Part shown: positions 24,165 to 32,435 of the stretch, piece after piece
Position numbering within the stretch: position 1 is the stretch's first letter
How the letters are laid out: each line of letters begins with the position of its first letter
DNA from: Acidimicrobiaceae bacterium
GTDB taxonomy: Bacteria > Actinomycetota > Acidimicrobiia > Acidimicrobiales > UBA8190
Reading direction: 5' to 3'
Length of the DNA stretch: 35,106 nt
NCBI GenBank assembly: GCA_003151475.1
Contig: PLXQ01000067.1
Location: 1-35,106, forward strand
Notes under the pieces: model-generated
Databases searched by the model: none
Told to the model about the DNA's origin: nothing
Seen by the model: the letters and a program-made list of their open reading frames with translations, nothing else
Program-made: the position numbers and the translations under genes

Positions 24165-25291
24165 GCGGTCGTACCTATCTCTCCATCGGCGACGTCCTCA
24201 CCCTGTTGCGTCAGGAGTTCCCCGACGTCACCATCTCGAAGATCCGCTTCCTCGAGAGCCAGGGTCTCGTCAACCCCGAACGCACCCCCTCGGGGTACCG
24301 CAAGTTCTACGAGCAAGACGTCGAGCGCCTGCGCTGGGTGCTCCGTCAGCAGCGCGAGAACTTCCTTCCCCTGAAGGTCATCAAGGGCCGCCTCGAGCAG
24401 GAGGGTGGCGTCGACGCCGTCGACGACTTGGACGACCCCGATTTCGACGCCGACGCCGACTTCGACGACGAGGCCACCGACCAGGCGGACTACGCCGAGC
24501 AGACGGCCGAGATACGGGACCGCTCCGAAGGAGCGGAACTGCGCCGCCGGCCCGTCCCCGTCCTCGTCGGTCAAGGAGCCCCCCTGGCCCCGGCCGCCGC
24601 CGCCCGCCCGACGTCGGGTTCGCTGCCCGGGTTCGAGTCCGCCGCGTCCGCCCCCGTGGGTGAGGCCGAGATGGCGGCCGCCACCTTCGTCGACGGTGCC
24701 GACGAGGCCGGCGGAGATAATGGCGCCGCTGACGACATGGCGGCCAAGGCCGAAGCACCGGCGCCGGCACCAGCGCCAGCGGGCCGCCGGGCGGCGGCGT
24801 CACGGCCTGCCGGCGGCCGGTCCGCCTCCAAGTCCCCGGCGTCGGGTCCGGCGCCCAAAGCCACCGGGGTGGCGGCGGCGGGGACAGAACCACCGGTGGC
24901 GACCATGTCGGGAAACGACATGACCATCGAAGAGCTGGCCTCGGCGGCCGGGCTCACCGTGGGTGACGTCCAGCAACTGGTGTCCTTCGGGCTCCTGGCC
25001 GGCCGGCTCGTCGGGGGCGTGGCCTACTTCGACGACGACGCTCTGGCCATCGGCCGCGCGGCGGCGGGATTCGCCCGCTACGGGGTCGAGGCCCGCCACC
25101 TCCGGCTGCACAAGTTGGCGGCTGAACGCGAGGCGGGTTTCATTGAACAGATCGTCCTGCCGCTTCTGAAGCAGCGCAATCCCGAAGCGCGCCAGCGGGC
25201 CCACGACAACGTCACCGAGTTGACCCGGCTCGGCCAACAGCTGCGCACCGTCTTGCTGCGCAACGCGCTCCGCGACCAGCTGGGCGGGTGA
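24161..25291 (+). CDS. ftsR: MerR-like regulator, FtsR/Rv1828 family
   Basis: 376 aa. Residues 1-85 are a MerR-type winged HTH: YLSIGDVLTLLRQEFPDVTI, SKIRFLESQGLVNPERTPSG, YRKFYEQDVERLRWVLRQQR, a close fit to Rv1828. Residues about 86-250 are a long linker, first acidic, then Ala/Pro-rich. Residues about 250-376 are a second helical domain starting MTIEELASAAGLTVGDVQQL, also present in Rv1828. The corynebacterial member (FtsR) activates ftsZ; that function is transferred by homology. The known proteins are near 250 aa, so this linker is unusually long. It overlaps the garA stop by 4 nt and its own stop overlaps the hpt GTG (GTGA), giving a tightly coupled cluster. Confidence 0.88.
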   Translation: MSGRTYLSIGDVLTLLRQEFPDVTISKIRFLESQGLVNPERTPSGYRKFYEQDVERLRWVLRQQRENFLPLKVIKGRLEQEGGVDAVDDLDDPDFDADADFDDEATDQADYAEQTAEIRDRSEGAELRRRPVPVLVGQGAPLAPAAAARPTSGSLPGFESAASAPVGEAEMAAATFVDGADEAGGDNGAADDMAAKAEAPAPAPAPAGRRAAASRPAGGRSASKSPASGPAPKATGVAAAGTEPPVATMSGNDMTIEELASAAGLTVGDVQQLVSFGLLAGRLVGGVAYFDDDALAIGRAAAGFARYGVEARHLRLHKLAAEREAGFIEQIVLPLLKQRNPEARQRAHDNVTELTRLGQQLRTVLLRNALRDQLGG

Positions 25292-25854
25292 CAGGGAGCG
25301 ACGGCGCCCGGATCCTCCACGACGGCGGTGACCTGGCGGCGGCCGCCGCCCGCCTGGGCGTCGAGATCTCCGACGCCTATCCCGGCGGCGTGCTCTTCGT
25401 GGCCGTGCTGAAGGGCAGCATCCTCTTCCTGGCCGACCTGGTCAGAAACGTCACCGTTCCCTGTGAGGTGGACTTCCTCGGCATCTCGGCCTACACCGAG
25501 GGAACGGGCCGTGTCCGCATCGTGAAGGACCTGGACAACGACGTCCACGACCGCCACGTGGTGCTCGTGGAGGACATCGTGGACACCGGCCTCACCTCGA
25601 CCTATGTCCTCGGTGAGCTGCGCCGCCGGGGACCGGCCTCGGTGGAGGTCTGCACCTTGTTCGACCGTCGGGCCCGGCGCATCGTGCCCGTCCCCGTCCG
25701 TTTCGCCGGCTTCGAGGCCCCCGACGAGCTCCTGCTCGGATATGGCCTGGATGTGGCCGGCCGGTACCGCAACCTGCCATTCGTGGCTACCGGTGATCGA
25801 GAAGCTCTCGAAGAGGACCCCGAAGCGCATGTCCAACAGCTCTATGGGCGGTAA
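25288..25854 (+). CDS. hpt: Hypoxanthine phosphoribosyltransferase
   Basis: 188 aa, GTG start overlapping the ftsR-like stop. The enzyme joins hypoxanthine or guanine to PRPP in purine salvage. The PRPP loop is VVLVEDIVDTGLTSTYVLGE (residues about 91-110), VAVLKGSILFLADL is the N-terminal binding segment, and the end has the FAGFEAPDELLLGYGLDVAG and RYRNLPF segments typical of bacterial HPRTs. Length is slightly above average because of a short N-terminal tail. Its place between ftsR-like and DUF151 genes differs from Mycobacterium tuberculosis, where those two genes are adjacent as I recall. Confidence 0.94.
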   Translation: MTGSDGARILHDGGDLAAAAARLGVEISDAYPGGVLFVAVLKGSILFLADLVRNVTVPCEVDFLGISAYTEGTGRVRIVKDLDNDVHDRHVVLVEDIVDTGLTSTYVLGELRRRGPASVEVCTLFDRRARRIVPVPVRFAGFEAPDELLLGYGLDVAGRYRNLPFVATGDREALEEDPEAHVQQLYGR

Positions 25855-25864
25855 GTTGCTGGGC

Positions 25865-26365
25865 ATGGTCGAAGTCCGGCTGAGCGCAGTGAGGGTGGAC
25901 CTCCAGTCGAATACCCCTGTCCTGCTCTTGACCGAGACGGAGGGGGTGGGCCGGACTCTGCCGATATTCATCGGTGCCCCCGAGGCGACGGCCATCGCCT
26001 TCGCCATCCAAGGCGTGGCGCCCCCGCGTCCCATGACGCACGACCTGTTGCGCGACGTGGTGGAGACACTCGGCGCCAGTCTCGATCGCGTCGTCATCAC
26101 CGAGCTGCGCTCGGCCACCTACTACGCCGAGCTCCACTTGAAGCGCGCCGACGGAACGCTCACCGTCTCCAGCCGGCCCTCTGATGCCGTGGCTCTCGCC
26201 GTGCGCACGGCCAGTCCGCTCTTCGTGGCCGACGACCTCATGGACTCCGAAGGCATTCTCTTACCGAGCGACGAGGAGGACGAGGAGTCGGCCACGCCCG
26301 AAGAACTGGTGGGCGAGTTCCGCCAATTCCTCGACACCGTCCGCCCCGAGGACTTCAGCTCTTGA
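25865..26365 (+). CDS. DUF151 bifunctional nuclease-like protein
   Basis: 166 aa from the ATG at 25865, which aligns with the start of Rv1829 (MVEVRLSAVRV); an in-frame ATG at 25844 overlaps hpt. The DUF151 domain is clear: LPIFIGAPEATAIAFAIQGV, then PPRPMTHDLLRDVVETLG, the YYAELHL strand and SSRPSDAVALAVRTASPLFV. The tail is acidic. A plant homologue has RNase and DNase activity; the bacterial role is not settled. It is the last gene of the conserved gcvH-garA-ftsR group. Its TGA overlaps the TTG start of the lipoprotein gene. Confidence 0.9.
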   Translation: MVEVRLSAVRVDLQSNTPVLLLTETEGVGRTLPIFIGAPEATAIAFAIQGVAPPRPMTHDLLRDVVETLGASLDRVVITELRSATYYAELHLKRADGTLTVSSRPSDAVALAVRTASPLFVADDLMDSEGILLPSDEEDEESATPEELVGEFRQFLDTVRPEDFSS

Positions 26366-27012
26366 TCCATCCGAGGCGTCAGTCGTCGGTTCGCCGGGCC
26401 GTTCTCCCGATGGTTCTCCTGTCGGCCGCCGCTCTGACCGCGTGCTCGTCGCCCAAGACAGCGGCGCCGTCCACGACCACGACCACATCGCCGTCGGCGC
26501 GCTCGACCACCACCCTGTCGACATCGGCGCCCACCACCTCCACCACCGTGCCCGGCTGCACGGGATCCAATTACCTCCTCGAGATGCTCGGTAGCGAAGG
26601 GGCGGCCGGGACCAACGAGCTGACGCTGGGCTTCAAGAACACCTCGTCGGCCACCTGCTCGCTCTTCGGCTATCCGGGTCTGCAGCTCCTCGACGGCTCC
26701 GGCAACGACATCGCCACCACCACGGTGCGCGGGGGTAGCTACTCGTTCACCAACTTCGCCCCCACCAAAGTGTCCGTGGGTCCGGCGGCCACGGTCTACT
26801 TCAACGTGGCCTATTCCGATGTCCCCACCGGATCGGAGTCGGCCTGTCCCACCGCCGCGGCCCTCCAGGCCATCGCCCCCAACACCACCACCGCGCTCAA
26901 GGTGACGGGCTCGTTCAACGTCTGCAACACCGGCACCCTCACCGTCTCGCCCGTCTTCGGCCAGGGTTCGCCCGAGACCCAGACGACGGCGCCCCCGAGC
27001 TCCGGGCACTAA
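26362..27012 (+). CDS. DUF4232 domain lipoprotein
   Basis: 216 aa from a TTG that overlaps the preceding stop (TTGA). The TTG is favoured because it gives a full lipoprotein signal peptide: Arg-rich n-region, core AVLPMVLLSAAALTAC, lipobox Cys28; the ATG at 26410 would cut the signal. A Thr/Ser-rich tether (about 32-63) leads to a beta-rich domain with CTGSNYLLEM, NELTLGFKNTSSATCSLFGY and PGLQLLD, matching DUF4232. Four cysteines in this domain could form two disulfides. The protein should be anchored outside the membrane. Function is unknown; DUF4232 proteins are common and uncharacterised in Actinobacteria. Confidence 0.85.
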   Translation: MIHPRRQSSVRRAVLPMVLLSAAALTACSSPKTAAPSTTTTTSPSARSTTTLSTSAPTTSTTVPGCTGSNYLLEMLGSEGAAGTNELTLGFKNTSSATCSLFGYPGLQLLDGSGNDIATTTVRGGSYSFTNFAPTKVSVGPAATVYFNVAYSDVPTGSESACPTAAALQAIAPNTTTALKVTGSFNVCNTGTLTVSPVFGQGSPETQTTAPPSSGH

Positions 27013-27015
27013 GCC

Positions 27016-27057
27016 GCCCAGCCGGGTTCGCCCAGCCGGGTTCGCCCAGCCGGGCCT
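27016..27057. repeat. Three tandem copies of a 14-bp unit
   Basis: The unit GCCCAGCCGGGTTC occurs at 27016-27029 and 27030-27043, with a third copy (last three bases changed) at 27044-27057. It fills most of the 74-nt gap between two convergent genes, followed by a G-rich run. It may act in termination or be a slippage product. Confidence 0.85.
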
Positions 27058-27086
27058 CGGTTCGGGTCGGGTCGGCGGGCGGGTAC

Positions 27087-28133
27087 TCAGACGGGGCGGA
27101 CGAGGATGCGGCCGCGGACCCGGGCGTTCAGAACGTCGTCGACCGCCGCGTCGAGCTCTTCGAGGGAGACCTCGCCCGCCACCATCGACTCCAAATCGAT
27201 CCGGGCCACGTCACCGGCCAGGCGCTCCCAGACGGCCCGTCGGCGCGCGGTGTCGGTGGCCACGCTGTCGACACCGAGAAGAGCGACGTCGCGGGTGATG
27301 AAGGGGAAGACGCTGGTCTCCAAGGCAGAGCCCCCAGTGAGCCCGCTGGCCGCCACCGCCGCGCCGTAGCGCAGTGTCCGCAGGATCCGGGCCAAGGTGA
27401 CCCCTCCCACGCAGTCCACCGCCCCGGCCCAGTGTTCGGGGCCGAGAACGCGACCGGGATCCTCGTCGAGCGCGTCGCGCCCGATGACCTCGCCCGCCCC
27501 GAGCGCCTCCAGCCAGGCCCGCTCGTCGGTCTTGCCCGTGCTCGCCACCACCTCGTGGCCCCGACCGGCCAAGAGGGCAACGGCGAAGGAGCCGACTCCT
27601 CCCGACGCTCCCGTCACGAGCACGGGCCCCGCCCCGGGAACTAACCCGTGGTCCTCCAGCCGGTCGGCCGACAGCGCGGCCGTGAACCCGGCCGTGCCGA
27701 TGATCATGGCCTGGCGGGCCGAGAGCCCAGGGGGCAGCGCAATGGCCTCTCCGGCCGGGACCCGCGCGTAGGCGGCGAAGCCGCCGTGGCGCGCCACCCC
27801 GATGTCGTGTCCGTGAGCCAGGACCTCGGTGCCCGGTGGCAGCGCCGGGTCATCGCTCGTCACCACCACGCCGGCCAGATCGACACCGGGCACCAGGGGC
27901 GATATCCGCGCCGCCCGGTTTCCCGGCACCGTCACCAATGCGTCTTTGTAATTGACCGAAGACCACTCCACCGCGACGAGCACCTCGCCGGCGGGCAGGT
28001 CGGCCACAGTGAGGGACTCGACGCTGCGGCTGGGCGCCGTGTCGTGGCGGGTCACCACGTAGGCGGGGAACCGGTCAGGAACGAGGTCAGTGCCCGTCGT
28101 CGTCGTCACCGGGAGGTACCGTACGGCTTCCAT
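27087..28133 (-). CDS. YhdH/AcuI-type quinone or acryloyl-CoA oxidoreductase
   Basis: 348 aa from the ATG at 28133; an ATG further up (28205) would overlap the divergent peptidase gene by 74 nt. A zinc-free medium-chain dehydrogenase. The N-terminal part has VEWSSVNYKDALVTVPGN and a PGVDLAGVV segment; the cofactor domain has VLVTGASGGVGSFAVALLAG, the NADPH-binding loop, followed by TGKTDERAWLEALGAGEVI. The stretches ALLGVDSV and INARVRGRILV-like end (LNARVRGRILVRPV) are typical of the YhdH branch, whose studied member AcuI reduces acryloyl-CoA with NADPH. AAGGG lies about 10 nt before the ATG. Its start codon overlaps that of the divergent gene. Confidence 0.88.
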   Translation of the reverse strand: MEAVRYLPVTTTTGTDLVPDRFPAYVVTRHDTAPSRSVESLTVADLPAGEVLVAVEWSSVNYKDALVTVPGNRAARISPLVPGVDLAGVVVTSDDPALPPGTEVLAHGHDIGVARHGGFAAYARVPAGEAIALPPGLSARQAMIIGTAGFTAALSADRLEDHGLVPGAGPVLVTGASGGVGSFAVALLAGRGHEVVASTGKTDERAWLEALGAGEVIGRDALDEDPGRVLGPEHWAGAVDCVGGVTLARILRTLRYGAAVAASGLTGGSALETSVFPFITRDVALLGVDSVATDTARRRAVWERLAGDVARIDLESMVAGEVSLEELDAAVDDVLNARVRGRILVRPV

Positions 28134-30108
28134 GCCGAGCACACCCTTCGGCCTCTGGCCGTCACCGCTTTCCCCCCAAGTCCTCGGTGGCGCGCGTGTC
28201 TCCATGGCGGGGCTCCAGGTGGTGGGCGACGCCTGCTGGTGGACCGAGGGCCGGCCCCACGAGGGCGGTCGTCAGGTGGTCATGCGGCTGCGTCGCGGGG
28301 TCGAGCCCGAAGAGATGTCCCCGCCCGGGGTGAACATCCGATCCGAGGTCCACGAGTACGGCGGCGTCGCCTTCTGGGCCGAGGGCGACGGCCTGATCTG
28401 CATCAACGCCGGCGACAAGGCGCTGTGGTGGCTGGAGCCGGAGAAGAGGCCGGAGCGGCTCACGCCGCCGGCGCCGCGGGGCGAGACCCACCGCTACGGC
28501 GACGTGCGCACGGTGGCCGGGGGGCGCTGGTTGGTCTGTGTCCGTGAGCGCCACCACGGCGACGTGGTGGACGACGAGATCGTGGCCGTCGACCGGCTCC
28601 GGCGGGTCACCCCGGCCGTTCTGTGCTCGGGGCGCGACTTCTACGCCGCCCCCCGCCCGAGCCCCGACGGCCGCCGCCTGGCCTTCGTGGCCTGGGACCA
28701 CCCCAACATGCCGTGGGACGGAAGTGAATTGTGGGTGGCCGATCTCGATCTCCCCGAGGCCGGCCGTGTCGGGCACCGTCCGGGCCTGGCCGGCACGCCC
28801 TCGTGCATCGCCGGCGGCCCCGATGAATCGGTGGGTCAGCCCACCTGGGCGGGCGAGGATCTCTGGTTCGTCTCCGACCGCTTCGACTGGTGGCAGCCCT
28901 ACCGCTGGGGCGCCGGAGTCACCGCCGAGCGCATGTGCAGCGAAGAGGCCGAGTTCCACGAGCCCGACTGGGTCCTCGGCCAGGCCACCCTCGATTTCCG
29001 CCATGACGGCCACCTGGTCTGTCGCTTCCGGCGCGACGGCCGGGACCGGGTGGGGATCCTCGATCCCGCCACCGGGGCCCTGACCGAGGTGGCCCAGCCG
29101 TGTGTGACCATCGCCGGCCTCCGCTGCCGGGGCGCCGGTGCCGAACAGGAGATCGTGGTCCTCGGGTCAACGGCCACCGAGCCGGGGGGCATCCACGCCG
29201 TGGCCGCCGGTCCGGTGGGGGCGGATCCGGAGGGGACAGGACCAGAGGAGGCAGGGCCAGAGGTCGCTCTGTACCGCCCCGACGGTGCACCCCTGGACGT
29301 CGCCTTGGTCTCGGTTCCCCGGGAGATCCGTTTCCCCACCGTGGTGGGCATCGAGGCCTCGCTGCTCTTCCACCCGCCCCACGGATCGGGGCTGTCCGGT
29401 CCCAAGGGGACCCTCCCGCCCCTCGTGGTCGTCTGCCATGGGGGACCGACGTCGGGTGCCGAACCGGGATTCAACGCCTCGGTCCAGATGTGGAGCACCC
29501 GGGGGGTGGCCGTGGCCGTGGTCGACTACCGGGGCTCTTCGGGTCACGGGCGCGCCTTCCGGCGCCTGCTCGACGGCCAGTGGGGGGTGGCCGACGCCGA
29601 GGACTGCATGGCCGCGGCGCGCTTCCTGGCCGACAAGGGCCTGGTCGACGGCGGGGCGATGGTCATCAAAGGGTCGAGCGCCGGTGGCCTGACGGCGCTG
29701 CGGAGCCTGGTGGCCGGGGGACCCTTCGTCGCCGCCGTCGTCTCCTACGGGGTGACCGATCTGAGCGCCCTGGCCGCCGACACCCACAAATTCGAGTCCC
29801 ACTACACCGACCGGCTGGTGGGTCCTTTGCCCGAGGCGGCCGCCGTCTACGAGGAGCGCTCGCCGGCGTGTCACCCGGAGCGCATCGAGGGGGCCGTTCT
29901 TCTGCTGCAGGGATCGAAGGACCCCATCGTCCCGCCCGACCAGGCCGAGCGGATGGCCAAAGCCCTCGAGTCGCGGGGACTTCGCTGTGACAAGGTCGTC
30001 TTCGAGGGCGAGGGCCACGGATTTCGCCGGGCCGACACCCTGACCCGTTGCGCCGAGCTCGAGATCGCCTTCGTCCGCGAGGTCCTCGGTATCGCCCCGG
30101 GGGACTGA
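28132..30108 (+). CDS. S9 family prolyl oligopeptidase-like serine peptidase
   Basis: 658 aa. The start at 28132 gives MPSTPFGLWPSPLSPQVLGG, a typical opening for cytosolic S9 peptidases of this group; an ATG at 28090 lies inside the divergent gene. Residues about 10-400 are a beta-propeller (for example RPSPDGRRLAFVAWDHPNMP and DGSELWVADL). The C-terminal alpha/beta-hydrolase has PLVVVCHGGPTSGAEPGFN and the triad Ser516 (KGSSAGG), Asp597 (GSKDPIVPP) and His629 (GEGHGF). No signal peptide is seen, so it acts in the cytoplasm on short peptides. Peptides taken up by the Dpp-type importer could be substrates, though the genes are far apart. TACCGT at 28117-28122 is the nearest -10-like box, 9 nt before the ATG. 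Confidence 0.9.
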   Translation: MPSTPFGLWPSPLSPQVLGGARVSMAGLQVVGDACWWTEGRPHEGGRQVVMRLRRGVEPEEMSPPGVNIRSEVHEYGGVAFWAEGDGLICINAGDKALWWLEPEKRPERLTPPAPRGETHRYGDVRTVAGGRWLVCVRERHHGDVVDDEIVAVDRLRRVTPAVLCSGRDFYAAPRPSPDGRRLAFVAWDHPNMPWDGSELWVADLDLPEAGRVGHRPGLAGTPSCIAGGPDESVGQPTWAGEDLWFVSDRFDWWQPYRWGAGVTAERMCSEEAEFHEPDWVLGQATLDFRHDGHLVCRFRRDGRDRVGILDPATGALTEVAQPCVTIAGLRCRGAGAEQEIVVLGSTATEPGGIHAVAAGPVGADPEGTGPEEAGPEVALYRPDGAPLDVALVSVPREIRFPTVVGIEASLLFHPPHGSGLSGPKGTLPPLVVVCHGGPTSGAEPGFNASVQMWSTRGVAVAVVDYRGSSGHGRAFRRLLDGQWGVADAEDCMAAARFLADKGLVDGGAMVIKGSSAGGLTALRSLVAGGPFVAAVVSYGVTDLSALAADTHKFESHYTDRLVGPLPEAAAVYEERSPACHPERIEGAVLLLQGSKDPIVPPDQAERMAKALESRGLRCDKVVFEGEGHGFRRADTLTRCAELEIAFVREVLGIAPGD

Positions 30109-30152
30109 ACGACGGAACCATCGCACGACCCGGTCCGGCCCCCGGCCGGGCG

Positions 30153-30158
30153 TAGCAT
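30153..30158 (+). promoter_or_regulatory. -10 box TAGCAT, leaderless start of the GT87-like gene
   Basis: TAGCAT overlaps an ATG at 30157 and lies 7 nt before the in-frame ATG at 30166, favouring the latter as the start. Confidence 0.5.
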
Positions 30159-30165
30159 GGGGATT

Positions 30166-31626
30166 ATGCCCAGCCGCCTCCTCGGGCGCGGTGCCCGGGT
30201 GGCCGCGTCGTGGAGCGCGGAAGAGCGCGACGCCGTGCTCTATGCGGCGGCGGCTCTGTTCGCCATCGTCACCGCCCAAGGATCGTCGATCTCGCTGTAC
30301 AAACAGTGGGGCTGGTTGGCCGTGGGCCCGTACACGGGGGGGGCTGTGGCCTCGGCGGTGGCGGCCCGTCATGCCAAGCGCCGGGCCGCAGCGGTGGCGG
30401 CCGACGGCGCCGGGATCATGGCATCGCGCGCCACCCCGACGTGGCACTGGACGACCTCGCGCACCGTCATCTTCCTGGTCGTCTTCGTGGGCGCCACCCT
30501 GGGCCCGCTCGCTCTCGAGGTGCTGTGGCAGACCGACAGCGGCGGCACCTCCCATGTGCAGCCCGAGACCCTGGTGGTCGAGGGATCCGGGTCGAACCTG
30601 GCCCATGGGAAGCCGCTGTACCGGGAGATCGACGGGCGTCACGAACGCATCTCGGCCCCGGCCGGACAGCCGGCCTACGACGTCTACAACCCCTACCTGC
30701 CGCTGATGTCGCTCTTCGGCCTGCCCAGCAGCACGAATGCGCCGCGCCGGCTGACCGACGCCCGGGTGGCGTTCTCCCTCATCACCATCTTGGTGGTGGT
30801 GGCCGCCCTGGCGCTGTGCCGTGGGCCCACGGGGCCGCGGGTGCTGTCGCTGCAGGCCATGACGGTGTTCCCCACGGCCGCCCTGCCGCTGGCCACCGGG
30901 GGAGACGACCTCCCCATCGCCGCGCTGCTGCTGCTCGGGTTGGTGCTGCTCCAGCGCCGACGACCGCTCGTCGCCGGCCTCGTCCTCGGGGTGGCGGCAT
31001 CGATGAAGATCACAGCGTGGCCCTTGGCTGCGCTCGCTCTTCTGGTGGCCACCGACAAAGACGGCAACCGGGGACGCCGGCCGGCATTGTTCTTCGTGGG
31101 GGGCCTGGCCCTCGTCATGGCCCCGTCCATCTTGCCCACCTTCTTCGACAACCCGTCCGCCTTCATCGACAACGTGGTGCGCTTCCCCCTCGGACTGGCC
31201 GGCATTGCCTCCCCGGCGTCGAGTCCTCTGCTCGGTCACGCCATCGTGTCGTGGTTCCCCGGGATCCACCGGCTGTTCACCGTGGTGGTGGGGGCCGTCG
31301 GCGGTGCGGTGCTGCTCTTCGTGCTGGTGCGTCACACACCGCGCACCGCCGCGCAGTTGTCGCGTCTGCTCGGCTGGGCCATGACCATCGCCATCTTGGT
31401 GGCCCCGGCCACGCGCATCGGCTACCTGCTCTACCCGGTCGACTTCTTCATCTTCTCGTGGCTGCTGCGCAGTGAGGATCTCGGATCACCCATGCGGGCG
31501 TGGGACGAGCCGGCGCTGCACGAGCCGGCGCTGCACGAGCCGGTGCACGACGAGGCGATCATCGGACGGGGACTGCCACCGGTGGAGGAGCCTGTCGGGC
31601 AGTTGTCTGCTCCCCAGTTGTCGTAG
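30166..31626 (+). CDS. Polytopic membrane protein, GT87-like glycosyltransferase family
   Basis: 486 aa from the ATG at 30166 (ATG at 30157 adds three residues). About ten hydrophobic helices can be drawn. The first large loop after helix 3 contains the motif YDVYNPYLPLMSLFGLPSST, and GLVLGVAASMKITAWPLAAL later in the chain resembles the conserved helix of DUF2029/GT87 mannosyltransferases that use polyprenyl-phosphate sugars. No soluble nucleotide-sugar domain is present. Such enzymes build lipoglycans in Actinobacteria; the similarity is only fold-level, so the role is tentative. The cytoplasmic-looking tail holds a short repeat encoded at 31507-31548. It converges on the next gene with 14 nt between stops. 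Confidence 0.68.
   Translation: MPSRLLGRGARVAASWSAEERDAVLYAAAALFAIVTAQGSSISLYKQWGWLAVGPYTGGAVASAVAARHAKRRAAAVAADGAGIMASRATPTWHWTTSRTVIFLVVFVGATLGPLALEVLWQTDSGGTSHVQPETLVVEGSGSNLAHGKPLYREIDGRHERISAPAGQPAYDVYNPYLPLMSLFGLPSSTNAPRRLTDARVAFSLITILVVVAALALCRGPTGPRVLSLQAMTVFPTAALPLATGGDDLPIAALLLLGLVLLQRRRPLVAGLVLGVAASMKITAWPLAALALLVATDKDGNRGRRPALFFVGGLALVMAPSILPTFFDNPSAFIDNVVRFPLGLAGIASPASSPLLGHAIVSWFPGIHRLFTVVVGAVGGAVLLFVLVRHTPRTAAQLSRLLGWAMTIAILVAPATRIGYLLYPVDFFIFSWLLRSEDLGSPMRAWDEPALHEPALHEPVHDEAIIGRGLPPVEEPVGQLSAPQLS
31507..31548 (+). repeat. 15-bp tandem repeat in the GT87-like gene
   Basis: GAGCCGGCGCTGCAC occurs at 31507-31521 and 31522-31536, then a shortened copy to 31548. It encodes EPALH-EPALH-EPVH in the C-terminal tail. 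In-frame length variation between strains is likely. Confidence 0.85.
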
Positions 31627-31640
31627 CGGGTGACCGAAGA

Positions 31641-32345
31641 TCAGTTGTCGGTGACGGCGAAGAGCCGGACGGTGAAAGCCGTGCTCTGTTTCGACGTCCC
31701 CGAGCCGCCGACGAACGTGGTGGGTGACACGGTGACGCCGATCTCCCACTCGTAGCCGTCGCTGCTCGGGTGCTGGCCCACGATCCGGTAGCCGGCGGTG
31801 TCCTTGGGCGCCGGTCCCTGGCTCACGATCTGCCACTTGAGCGTCGGCAGCTCGGCGCGGTAGAAGCTGATCACCTGCTGCTCGGACACAGAGATGGCGA
31901 ACGAGAGCGAATGGTCGTACAGGCCGATGCCGTTGTTGGTGGCCGATCCGGTTTTCACCGCCGACCCCTTGGGCAGCGCCACGGCGTTCAGGATGTCGCT
32001 GGCCGGCTGTCCCGCCGTCACGATGGGGGAGAGGGCGTGGCGGCCCGGGGTGGCGGTGATGCCGGCGCCCTTGGCCGTAGGTAGAGAGGCGAGCGGGGTA
32101 TCGGGCTTGCTGCCGCTGCCGGTGGCCAGGGCGCCGATGAAGCCCAGCAGAAGAACCACGACGGCCACGGCCAGGACGATCAGAGCCGGTTTGGTGCTCG
32201 GTCCCGCTCGCCGACGGGGCACGATTGCACCGGCCCGGGGTGAGCGGGCAGTCCCGCCGTTGCCCGCCGTGAGCCGGGCACCGTTGCGGGGGGCACCGTT
32301 TCTCGGGGGACCGGTGGCCGGGGGTGCGTCGTGGGTGCGGGGCAT
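31641..32345 (-). CDS. Membrane-anchored protein of unknown function
   Basis: 234 aa. A basic Pro/Arg/Gly-rich cytoplasmic segment (1-50) is followed by one membrane helix (about 54-75, ALIVLAVAVVVLLLGFIGAL), so the N-terminus is inside. The outer part starts with a Ser/Thr linker and ends in a compact domain (about 115-234) with GSATNNGIGLYDHSLSFAIS, VISFYRAELPTLKWQIVSQG and YEWEIGVTVSP. I do not recognise the family; the domain resembles small alpha/beta modules in actinobacterial membrane proteins. TACACT on the - strand (32385 to 32380) could be its -10 box, giving a leader of about 28 nt. It diverges from the AhpD-like gene with 90 nt between starts. Confidence 0.72.
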   Translation of the reverse strand: MPRTHDAPPATGPPRNGAPRNGARLTAGNGGTARSPRAGAIVPRRRAGPSTKPALIVLAVAVVVLLLGFIGALATGSGSKPDTPLASLPTAKGAGITATPGRHALSPIVTAGQPASDILNAVALPKGSAVKTGSATNNGIGLYDHSLSFAISVSEQQVISFYRAELPTLKWQIVSQGPAPKDTAGYRIVGQHPSSDGYEWEIGVTVSPTTFVGGSGTSKQSTAFTVRLFAVTDN

Positions 32346-32423
32346 GAGAGACGGGAAGAGCGTCAGGTAGGACGGGCAAAGTGTACAGGCGACCTTCGGA
32401 GCCCAGTATTCGACGACGGGGAG

Positions 32424-32429
32424 TAGTTT
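32424..32429 (+). promoter_or_regulatory. -10 box TAGTTT, leaderless AhpD-like start
   Basis: TAGTTT is followed by 6 nt and the ATG at 32436. GGGGAG at 32418-32423 lies before the box, so it would not be part of the message. Confidence 0.5.
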
Positions 32430-32435
32430 TGGGTC

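Noticed and set aside
29167..31335. 722-codon open frame on the - strand opposite the S9 peptidase and GT87-like genes
   Set aside because: It spans two well-supported genes, is rich in His, Gly and Arg in a non-protein-like way, and has no motif or credible start.
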